From contig NC_064037.1 of assembly GCF_932526225.1 (NCBI RefSeq), forward strand, positions 13,903,703 through 13,963,702: a stretch of 60,000 bases of DNA, read 5' to 3'. The DNA comes from Nematostella vectensis. Its lineage: Eukaryota; Cnidaria; Anthozoa; Actiniaria; Edwardsiidae. A program made the translations under genes and the position numbers. Below the pieces are notes generated by a model, which was given only the letters and a program-made list of their open reading frames with translations, did no database searches and was not told the origin of the DNA. This document shows positions 58,101 to 60,000 of this stretch, one piece after another; within the stretch, counting starts at the first letter, position 1, and every line of letters begins with the position of its first letter.

Positions 58101-59840
58101 TACACACTTCCTCAACTCCAGGATGACTGGAATAAGGACTGGAGCAGCCAGGGGGGAGTTCAGCATGGACAATAACACATGAAGGGTGGTAGGGACGTGG
58201 CGAGACATGACTGACGGGTTGGAGTCAATACATACCACCAGAAGGGAGGCAATCTGTGTGATTTCATCTCTTAACTAAAACCAGTAATATGTGTTAATGT
58301 TTCGTCTTCGTTATTGAATGAGGTTTCTTGTAAAAATAATTTTCCTGAGTAATGGCACGTATTCCTATAGCAAATACATGGTATAGGCCTACCATGGAAG
58401 AAGAATTGTCCCACCCGCCGCCCCCTTGGTTAACATGGACTGCATGCTACTCACCTCCATCATCTTAGCTCGTACATCGGCCTCCACTTTTAGCTGGTTG
58501 TCATATACCTCTCTCTCCTTAGCACTCATCTCATCCCTCATGGTCAATTTGCCTTCTAATTTCTTTTTTCTCTTGATTTCCTACAAGTGAAATGTTATAA
58601 GTGTATGTTTTCTAGCATAGCCATAAGCAGCCCATGATGTCTACACTTCCACTATGCTTGAAGTATCCTGTTCAACACTGATGATGCAACAAGCTCAGTG
58701 AAAGCCTGTATATAATCTTCACAGTAAAACATCAGGATTCAAGTATAGCTTTCAAGTTAGCTTACCTCTTGCAGTTCTAGCTCTGCTTTCTGCTCTTCAT
58801 AGGAGTAAGCTTTGGACTCCCTCTTCATATTCTTTAGGCTGGCTGACACAGTGAGCTTTACACTAGAAAAGATAAACCATTATCCATAGACTATATTATA
58901 AAGTCCATCAGCAACAACAGTGCTATACTATATTTGTCTAAAGGCAGAGCTGAACGAGGACACAATGTCATGATGACACAATATGTGTTACCTATGATGA
59001 TGGTTATAACAATGTTGGTGTTGTCAATGAAGATGAAAAAAACGATGACTATGATTATGATGGCGATGAAGTGGCAGTTGTATAAAATCGGCAAGAATGC
59101 AAGAATGTGCATCAATTTTGAAAAGGAAGAATTAAAAAATAAGCTTGTACCTCTCCAGTTTGGACTTGTCATAAATCTCTCCCTCAGGTGTGTTCAGGAT
59201 ATTATATTCCTCGGTTGTGACCTGGCAGAATTCTGGCTTGGTCAGACCCGTTACTAAGTGCTTTACCATGCTGGGCAAGATATTTGATGGTGACACTAGT
59301 GACATGGTGGACAGGATATTCTTGCATGTCTATAAAGTGGAGATATTGCATAAGGAAAGCAAGAGACTGTGGCTGACCGTTTACCGTTTTTTTATGATTG
59401 TTGCATTCTGTTGTTCTATAGTCTGTTGTCACTTGTTAATCTACATGTAGTTCATTCCCAGTTTAAACATGGATAGTATCTTTCTGTTTTTCATCCATGA
59501 ATTTAACTTGTTAAGTGTGTAAGCTTACTAGAAGCTTGTGCTTCTCAGCTCCAGGATGGGTTAAAAGCGAAGAACATGTTGATTCTCTCTAAGCACTATA
59601 TAAATACTATATCTTAATTTATTAATTTGTTAACTGGTTTGTTGTAACTTGTTTATCTGGTTTGTTGTCATTTGGTTTGTGTTTCACTGGACCTTTTATC
59701 TGGCTTGTCTTTTACCTGTTGATCAGGTTTTCCAGAGAGGATTATGTTCTGTATGTCCTCCTGATGTTTTTCAGCCACAGAGCTAACATCCAGACTCATC
59801 TTCCGGCCAATATCAACCCACAGTTCTGACCTGTACGATG
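22008..59840 (-). CDS. GCN1: GCN1 (eIF2alpha kinase activator), C-terminal three quarters, 37 exons joined
   Basis: Cytosolic ribosome-bound HEAT-repeat scaffold. GCN1 relays stalled or colliding ribosomes and uncharged tRNA to the kinase GCN2, switching on the amino-acid starvation response. The exons join with matching phases into 1997 codons plus TGA; the N-terminal part lies beyond 60 kb. Landmarks that match animal GCN1 closely: [149 protein letters not shown]. By family knowledge the middle (exons about G13-G21) is the eEF3-like HEAT block, and the RWD-binding region that contacts GCN2 follows in the C-terminal third. No ATPase motif is expected, and none is seen. Almost every intron is enlarged by tandem repeats or MITEs. 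Confidence 0.95.
22328..23148. mobile_element. MITE, family M2, copy 3, split by a nested insertion
   Basis: The left part (gaagaatgtcgataactcct) and right part (gcggcgtgattggccttctttaa) match the two ends of the M2 copies at 35354 and 43405. About 600 bases are inserted between them. Confidence 0.65.
22464..23064. mobile_element. Possible nested element with short inverted ends
   Basis: Ends agttcagagtttaagaaa and tttcttaaactccgaact are complementary with one mismatch. It interrupts M2 copy 3 at the expected place. No coding sequence seen. Confidence 0.55.
23225..23443 (-). CDS. GCN1: GCN1 exon G36
   Basis: 73 codons, phase 0-0; acceptor tctttaattgacag, donor gtaagg. Encodes [18 protein letters not shown], then [20 protein letters not shown]. 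Confidence 0.94.
23444..23836. other. GCN1 intron without recognised feature
   Basis: G35-G36 intron. Nothing beyond ordinary AT-rich sequence. The same holds for 23942-24368. Confidence 0.6.
23837..23941 (-). CDS. GCN1: GCN1 exon G35
   Basis: 35 codons, phase 0-0; acceptor ttctgtcttcag, donor gtgagt. Encodes [19 protein letters not shown], then [10 protein letters not shown] second AG 14 bases inside was rejected because only this one keeps the phase and the DR-IP junction of the family. Confidence 0.9.
24369..24517 (-). CDS. GCN1: GCN1 exon G34
   Basis: Two bases plus 49 codons; acceptor cgtctcatttcag, donor gtaaga. Encodes [20 protein letters not shown], then [11 protein letters not shown]. 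It follows an intron of 4 kb dominated by a 14-bp satellite. Confidence 0.92.
24606..27372. repeat. 14-bp satellite, about 197 copies
   Basis: Unit CTTGGCTATCACAC with variants CTTGGCTATCACGC and CTTGGCTATCTCAC; nearly all variation is at two positions. Rare markers (ctacca at 24815, 25431 and 26033) recur 616 and 602 bases apart, showing a higher-order unit of 43-44 monomers. All three + frames stay open and give the same 14-residue peptide repeat because 14 is not divisible by 3; this is not a gene. It occupies the G33-G34 intron of GCN1. Confidence 0.98.
27417..27670. mobile_element. MITE, family M1, copy 2 (TTAA ends)
   Basis: 254 bp, the same length and orientation as copy 1, with near-perfect ends TTAAAGCCGCATTGTCACC and GGTGACAATGCGGCTTTAA. 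About 90% identical to copy 1 by eye. The remaining 27671-28570 shows nothing. Confidence 0.9.
28571..28667 (-). CDS. GCN1: GCN1 exon G33
   Basis: 32 codons plus one base; acceptor tttgacgtgcag, donor gtgagt. Encodes [20 protein letters not shown], then [10 protein letters not shown]. Confidence 0.92.
28744..28858 (-). CDS. GCN1: GCN1 exon G32
   Basis: One base plus 38 codons; acceptor ttgttctttgaag, donor gtgaga. Encodes [20 protein letters not shown] and LLSLLGHGE. Only 76 bases of intron separate it from G33. Confidence 0.92.
29002..29195 (-). CDS. GCN1: GCN1 exon G31
   Basis: 64 codons plus two bases; acceptor tgcttgattcag, donor gtgaga. Encodes [20 protein letters not shown] and [18 protein letters not shown]. 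Confidence 0.96.
29310..30125. repeat. 34-bp minisatellite made of copies of the exon G30 donor, about 24 copies
   Basis: On the gene strand the unit reads gttgctagggaaggttagtc then acgcacacatgaca; the real junction is ttgctgctaggaaag followed by gttagtcatgcacacatgac. Each copy therefore carries exonic bases and an intact donor. Confidence 0.97.
30126..30356 (-). CDS. GCN1: GCN1 exon G30
   Basis: 77 codons, phase 0-0; acceptor ctcctcatcag, donor gttagt. Encodes [20 protein letters not shown] and [19 protein letters not shown]. Its last bases plus donor are repeated about 24 times downstream. Confidence 0.96.
30655..30965. repeat. About 50-65-bp tandem repeat
   Basis: Five or six units containing atatcttcttacatctgtgc and, in the later ones, aagaacttggtgagagctac. 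Just downstream of the exon G29 donor. Preceded at 30540-30640 by a gttcg/cgaac-rich stretch. Confidence 0.88.
30998..31111 (-). CDS. GCN1: GCN1 exon G29
   Basis: 38 codons, phase 0-0; acceptor atcatcttccag, donor gtatgg. Encodes [18 protein letters not shown], then [12 protein letters not shown]; the PGFCLPKK ending is conserved in animals. Confidence 0.94.
31327..31482 (-). CDS. GCN1: GCN1 exon G28
   Basis: 52 codons, phase 0-0; acceptor ttccttctcag, donor gtgagc. Encodes [34 protein letters not shown] and [11 protein letters not shown]. Confidence 0.92.
31767..31880 (-). CDS. GCN1: GCN1 exon G27
   Basis: 38 codons, phase 0-0; acceptor tgcattttccag, donor gtgagc. Encodes [20 protein letters not shown] and ends NPGIRK. 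Confidence 0.93.
31881..32515. other. GCN1 intron part without recognised feature
   Basis: AT-rich first half of the G26-G27 intron. Nothing identified. The small introns at 31112-31326 and 31483-31766 are also plain. Confidence 0.55.
32516..32990. repeat. Tandem repeat of ctctctgttctgtcacgca
   Basis: 18-20-base units with variants tatcacactttcttttctgt and tcacacacactctttcctgt grouped into larger repeats of about 80 bases. Confidence 0.95.
33039..33182 (-). CDS. GCN1: GCN1 exon G26
   Basis: 48 codons, phase 0-0; acceptor attcccttccag, donor gtaagt. Encodes [20 protein letters not shown], then [19 protein letters not shown]. Confidence 0.94.
33334..33366. repeat. Hairpin aactcgtgaatgc / gcatttacgagtt
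   Basis: A 13-base arm and its complement with one mismatch around a 7-base loop. The same arm occurs inverted at 34552-34564, so it may be one end of a 1.2-kb element spanning 33334-34564. No coding sequence inside. Confidence 0.5.
34236..34340 (+). pseudogene. tRNA-like Pol III sequence, degenerate
   Basis: A-box tggtatagtgg and B-box ggttcgatccc about 45 bases apart, as in tRNA-Asp, followed by a T run that could stop Pol III. The acceptor stem does not pair, and the anticodon stem is mismatched, so a functional tRNA is unlikely. A pair of 38-base direct repeats (aataataaataatcaaactg) follows. Confidence 0.55.
35032..35168. mobile_element. Short MITE with 24-base inverted ends
   Basis: Ends tagcggtttcagaacacacg and cgtgtgttctgaaaccgcta are perfect complements, plus gcggc/gccgc. 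Begins with TA, as in mariner-type insertions. 137 bp, non-coding. Confidence 0.75.
35354..35580. mobile_element. MITE, family M2, copy 2 (TTAA ends)
   Basis: Starts ttaaagaatgccgatcaacc and ends gcgtgattggccttcattaa. The ends are imperfect inverted repeats flanked by TTAA. Its right end lies only 8 bases from exon G25. Confidence 0.75.
35589..35843 (-). CDS. GCN1: GCN1 exon G25
   Basis: 85 codons, phase 0-0; acceptor ccctgtctctcag, donor gtaagg. Encodes [39 protein letters not shown] and [15 protein letters not shown]. Confidence 0.95.
35844..36208. repeat. Degenerate copies of the exon G24 end with poly-C runs
   Basis: On the gene strand gacgagcaaaaaccaggtgt and ataggcaaagaccaggtatg repeat the real junction gacaagcaaagaccaggtgt. 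C runs of 10-18 separate the copies. It fills the whole intron. Confidence 0.85.
36209..36373 (-). CDS. GCN1: GCN1 exon G24
   Basis: 55 codons, phase 0-0; acceptor cccacatgttaag, donor gtgtgt. Encodes [20 protein letters not shown], then [20 protein letters not shown]. Two degenerate copies of its end plus donor follow. Confidence 0.94.
36555..36775. repeat. About 18-20-bp minisatellite (ccagcaactcgcaacaca)
   Basis: Ten or so units of caacacacccccagcaactc, with an older variant ccccagaaattcacaacaca. Ends 20 bases from the exon G23 donor. Confidence 0.93.
36796..37011 (-). CDS. GCN1: GCN1 exon G23
   Basis: 72 codons, phase 0-0; acceptor tgcttttctag, donor gtcagt. Encodes [20 protein letters not shown], then [19 protein letters not shown] and [10 protein letters not shown]. 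Confidence 0.95.
37233..37469. mobile_element. MITE with long imperfect inverted ends
   Basis: Left end ttttcaaaacacgatttgtt and right end caaatcgatgttttgaaaa pair, and the complementarity continues with gaps through gagccaatcagagtct versus agaatctgattggctta. 237 bp, non-coding. Confidence 0.7.
37645..37902 (-). CDS. GCN1: GCN1 exon G22
   Basis: 86 codons, phase 0-0; acceptor cccattgtccccag, donor gtacaa. Encodes [40 protein letters not shown] and [11 protein letters not shown]. Confidence 0.95.
38330..39059. repeat. Partial tandem duplications of the exon G21 end, plus a 33-bp sub-array
   Basis: Four copies (about 38335, 38630, 38775, 38915) of the last 60 exonic bases with donor. The nearest two still encode [18 protein letters not shown]-like residues. 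A sub-array of tttaacaaaactcaacgctc (33 bp, about six units) lies at 38405-38600. Confidence 0.93.
39060..39256 (-). CDS. GCN1: GCN1 exon G21
   Basis: Two bases plus 65 codons; acceptor cactactag, donor gtacgc. Encodes [20 protein letters not shown], then [18 protein letters not shown]. Both edges of this exon have tandem copies in the adjacent introns. Confidence 0.93.
39257..39445. repeat. 40-60-bp tandem copies of the exon G21 start and acceptor
   Basis: On the gene strand actgctaggtctgagtgaag repeats the true edge actactaggtctgagtgagg, followed by tcctttaactttgtaatcc. Four or so copies upstream of the exon. Confidence 0.88.
39647..39785 (-). CDS. GCN1: GCN1 exon G20
   Basis: 46 codons plus one base; acceptor tgcatgtgtttag, donor gtgcgt. 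Encodes [32 protein letters not shown] and DRSGAAQ. A CACGTG-rich array lies immediately upstream of the acceptor. Confidence 0.94.
39790..40330. repeat. 21-bp CACGTG minisatellite, about 25 copies
   Basis: Unit gcacgtgatcaatactcagca, abutting the exon G20 acceptor. It degenerates to the right up to about 40510. Confidence 0.96.
40598..40666 (-). CDS. GCN1: GCN1 exon G19
   Basis: 23 codons, phase 0-0; acceptor gtttattgtgcag, donor gtaaga. Encodes [20 protein letters not shown], the strongly conserved HEAT unit after YSLTD. Confidence 0.94.
41030..42843. repeat. 80-bp minisatellite seeded at the exon G18 donor, about 22 copies
   Basis: Contains tattgccgataatctatact, agagtggatggctgtaggat, aatgcagaagacattacctt and tgtatctataagcgaataca. 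The outermost unit matches exon G18: catattgccaataatctgag is exonic, and taccttcgtatccgtgagtg covers the donor. Confidence 0.97.
42844..43064 (-). CDS. GCN1: GCN1 exon G18
   Basis: Two bases plus 73 codons; acceptor tatttgttag, donor gtaata. Encodes [18 protein letters not shown] and [20 protein letters not shown]. The last 37 bases plus donor are the template of the 80-bp array in the next intron. Confidence 0.95.
43065..43404. other. GCN1 intron stretch without recognised feature
   Basis: AT-rich sequence between exon G18 and the M2 MITE; no repeat or gene seen. The 40667-41029 stretch is similar. Confidence 0.5.
43405..43614. mobile_element. MITE, family M2, copy 1 (TTAA ends)
   Basis: 210 bp from ttaaagaatgtcgatcgacc to gtgattggccttctttaa. 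Inner blocks tcctttgttattgtttataa and cgatggaaatg are shared with copies 2 and 3. Confidence 0.78.
43687..43866 (-). CDS. GCN1: GCN1 exon G17
   Basis: 180 bases; acceptor cttgttccctag, donor gtgagc. Encodes [20 protein letters not shown] and [17 protein letters not shown], then [10 protein letters not shown]. Copies of the exon start plus acceptor lie upstream at 43867-44060. Confidence 0.95.
43867..44062. repeat. 71-bp tandem copies of the exon G17 start and acceptor
   Basis: On the gene strand gttctctagggagcgtggag repeats the true edge gttccctagggagcgtggag, with the adjacent tcaccaacaaccatcacc. Two full copies and a third decayed one. Confidence 0.92.
44070..45145. repeat. Microsatellite-like array of gtgatagt / gatgatggtagtg
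   Basis: Triplet-based units such as gatgatggtagtggtgatag repeated about 30 times, with longer homogenised blocks of 30 bases. Triplet periodicity leaves one frame open by chance. Confidence 0.95.
45232..45346 (-). CDS. GCN1: GCN1 exon G16
   Basis: 38 codons plus one base; acceptor attatgtccag, donor gtacca. Encodes [20 protein letters not shown] and [18 protein letters not shown]. Confidence 0.93.
45715..46583. repeat. 90-bp minisatellite seeded at the exon G15 donor, about 9.5 copies
   Basis: Unit holds catgatgtaccatgtgataa, ctagcatattgcgtgacact and gacgtgacaagtgacataat. The units nearest the exon carry acttcccggatg, matching the exon end acctcccggacg with its donor. Confidence 0.97.
46584..46705 (-). 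CDS. GCN1: GCN1 exon G15
   Basis: Two bases plus 40 codons; acceptor atgtcatgtacag, donor gtatgt. Encodes [18 protein letters not shown], then [20 protein letters not shown]. The exon end plus donor is the seed of the 90-bp array downstream. Confidence 0.95.
46763..46990. mobile_element. MITE, family M1, copy 3, inverted and degraded
   Basis: Starts gcattgtcaccagtttactt then ccggtcgattatgtaac, the complement of the right end of copies 1 and 2, and ends ccggagtaaactggtgaca. The outermost TTAAAGCC bases are lost on both sides. Confidence 0.85.
47152..47308 (-). CDS. GCN1: GCN1 exon G14
   Basis: 52 codons plus one base; acceptor attttgttcag, donor gtatgg. Encodes [20 protein letters not shown] and [15 protein letters not shown], in the eEF3-like HEAT block. 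Confidence 0.95.
47309..47728. other. GCN1 introns without recognised feature
   Basis: Nothing identified here, nor in 47819-48232 or 48287-48727. Confidence 0.5.
47729..47818 (-). CDS. GCN1: GCN1 exon G13
   Basis: 30 codons, phase 0-0; acceptor tgttttccaaag, donor gtaaag. Encodes [20 protein letters not shown]. Confidence 0.93.
48233..48286 (-). CDS. GCN1: GCN1 exon G12
   Basis: 18-codon micro-exon, phase 0-0; acceptor actgattttag, donor gttagt. Encodes [18 protein letters not shown], almost identical to the animal GCN1 segment. Confidence 0.92.
48728..48868 (-). CDS. GCN1: GCN1 exon G11
   Basis: 47 codons, phase 0-0; acceptor gtcggttttcag, donor gtacaa. Encodes [20 protein letters not shown], then [20 protein letters not shown]. 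Confidence 0.93.
49140..49906. repeat. 75-91-bp tandem copies of the exon G10 end and donor, about nine copies
   Basis: On the gene strand ctctcaagtgtatcaatgac and cacggaaaggtaactacaac are repeated. Units still encode residues like [12 protein letters not shown] and then run into intron-derived sequence. Confidence 0.95.
49907..50143 (-). CDS. GCN1: GCN1 exon G10
   Basis: 79 codons, phase 0-0; acceptor tctctgtacag, donor gtaact. Encodes [34 protein letters not shown] and [12 protein letters not shown]. The last 40 exonic bases plus donor are repeated about nine times in the following intron. Confidence 0.93.
50392..50581 (-). CDS. GCN1: GCN1 exon G9
   Basis: One base plus 63 codons; acceptor gcccctgttaag, donor gttagt. 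Starts with the LWDEA motif completing the split Arg of G8, then [20 protein letters not shown] and [10 protein letters not shown]. Confidence 0.9.
50709..51105. mobile_element. Possible element with short inverted ends
   Basis: aattcatagatccgacgcgt at the left and acatgtcagatctatgaatt at the right pair with three mismatches, followed by cacgaata on both arms. About 400 bp in the G8-G9 intron, non-coding. Confidence 0.45.
51480..51751 (-). CDS. GCN1: GCN1 exon G8
   Basis: 90 codons plus two bases; acceptor gttgttatag, donor gtaggg. Encodes [30 protein letters not shown] and [15 protein letters not shown]. Confidence 0.9.
51752..52316. other. GCN1 intron without recognised feature
   Basis: Low-complexity C-rich stretch (acccactacctcc and similar) near 51970-52150, otherwise plain. 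Confidence 0.5.
52317..52412 (-). CDS. GCN1: GCN1 exon G7
   Basis: 32 codons, phase 0-0; acceptor cttttttctag, donor gtacta. Encodes [20 protein letters not shown], matching the GPELLPR segment of animal GCN1. Confidence 0.88.
52585..52866. repeat. ATC/CAT trinucleotide-type repeat next to exon G6
   Basis: Irregular catcatcaccatt and accaccactaccat units ending a few bases from the donor of G6, whose last codons are themselves GAT/GAG-rich. Confidence 0.9.
52871..53190 (-). CDS. GCN1: GCN1 exon G6
   Basis: Two bases plus 106 codons; acceptor attttgttttacag, donor gtgagc. Encodes [35 protein letters not shown] and an acidic end (GDDEDE). The GAT-rich codons at the end run directly into an intronic GAT/ATC microsatellite. 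Confidence 0.92.
53268..58050. mobile_element. Foldback element with arms of about 1.5-1.6 kb
   Basis: Left arm about 53268-54918 and right arm about 56550-58050 are inverted copies of each other; the ends are aacactttcccatttaaa and tttaaatgggaaagtgtt. The 4-base word catt flanks both ends and may be the target duplication. The central 1.6 kb holds further partial copies of arm sequence in direct orientation (54915-55115, 55300-55440, 55980-56270). No transposase reading frame of useful length was found, so it is probably non-autonomous. It lies in the G5-G6 intron of GCN1. Confidence 0.88.
58076..58274 (-). CDS. GCN1: GCN1 exon G5
   Basis: 66 codons plus one base; acceptor tactggttttag, donor gtaaga. 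Encodes [20 protein letters not shown] and [18 protein letters not shown]. The 4.9-kb intron that follows holds the foldback element. Confidence 0.9.
58455..58580 (-). CDS. GCN1: GCN1 exon G4
   Basis: 42 codons, phase 0-0; acceptor tttcacttgtag, donor gtgagt. Lys/Glu-rich helix ([20 protein letters not shown], then [11 protein letters not shown]), as in the charged hinge of GCN1. Confidence 0.9.
58766..58862 (-). CDS. GCN1: GCN1 exon G3
   Basis: One base plus 32 codons; acceptor cttttctag, donor gtaagc. Encodes [20 protein letters not shown], the most recognisable GCN1 N-terminal motif. Confidence 0.93.
58863..59150. other. GCN1 introns at the right end without recognised feature
   Basis: A short gatgatggttat/gaagatgaaaaa stretch here and AT-rich sequence in 59330-59715 and 59841-60000. 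No exon upstream of G1 could be supported in the last 160 bases. Confidence 0.5.
59151..59329 (-). CDS. GCN1: GCN1 exon G2
   Basis: 59 codons plus two bases; acceptor actttatag, donor gtacaa. Encodes [17 protein letters not shown] and [14 protein letters not shown], matching the animal GCN1 segment with the TPEGE-LYDKS pattern. Confidence 0.85.
59716..59840 (-). CDS. GCN1: GCN1 exon G1 (first in window)
   Basis: Two bases plus 41 codons; acceptor gtttctttag, donor gtaaaa. Encodes [18 protein letters not shown], then [19 protein letters not shown]. Less conserved N-terminal HEAT region, placed by phase and context. Confidence 0.75.
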
Positions 59841-60000
59841 CTAAAGAAACAATGAAGATGATAATATCAGTAACACCAACTGTGATGACTACAAAAGTAT
59901 TTCATACGGCATATAAGGAGAACAACAGATATTCAGCAAGGCAGGAATGGATCTAGAAGATCATGGTAGAGTTCCCTTTTTTAACAAATAAATGGAATGG

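Overview
The window is animal nuclear DNA. Two large, intron-rich genes converge tail to tail. GT-AG introns, conserved exon phases, AATAAA signals and very repeat-rich introns make it an early-branching metazoan, most likely an anthozoan cnidarian. The species is inference, because nothing in the sequence names it.

Region 1 (about 1-21410, + strand) is the 3' part of a laminin alpha chain gene. Twenty exons join in frame to 1407 codons plus a stop: the end of the coiled-coil arm (about residues 1-340 of the visible part), then LG1, LG2, LG3, a Thr/Pro/Met-rich linker, LG4 and LG5. The product is a secreted basement-membrane subunit.

Region 2 (about 21410-59840, - strand) is the GCN1 gene, encoding the ribosome-associated HEAT-repeat activator of the eIF2alpha kinase GCN2. 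Thirty-seven exons join in frame to 1997 codons plus a stop. This is roughly the C-terminal three quarters of a protein of about 2670 residues; the 5' exons lie beyond the window. The two genes have no known shared function. Their predicted poly(A) signals are only 24 bases apart on opposite strands.

The introns are the striking part. They carry more than 20 tandem arrays (units of 14 to about 120 bp), several MITE-like elements (two families with TTAA ends), tRNA-like fragments, and a 4.8-kb foldback element with arms of about 1.5 kb inside a GCN1 intron. In at least a dozen introns of both genes the array starts exactly at an exon edge, and its unit contains the last or first exonic bases plus the splice site. 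One intron can therefore hold up to about 25 decoy splice sites. This exon-edge seeding is the main unexplained observation. Exon coordinates were deduced by reading splice signals, phase and family similarity by eye; transcripts were not available.
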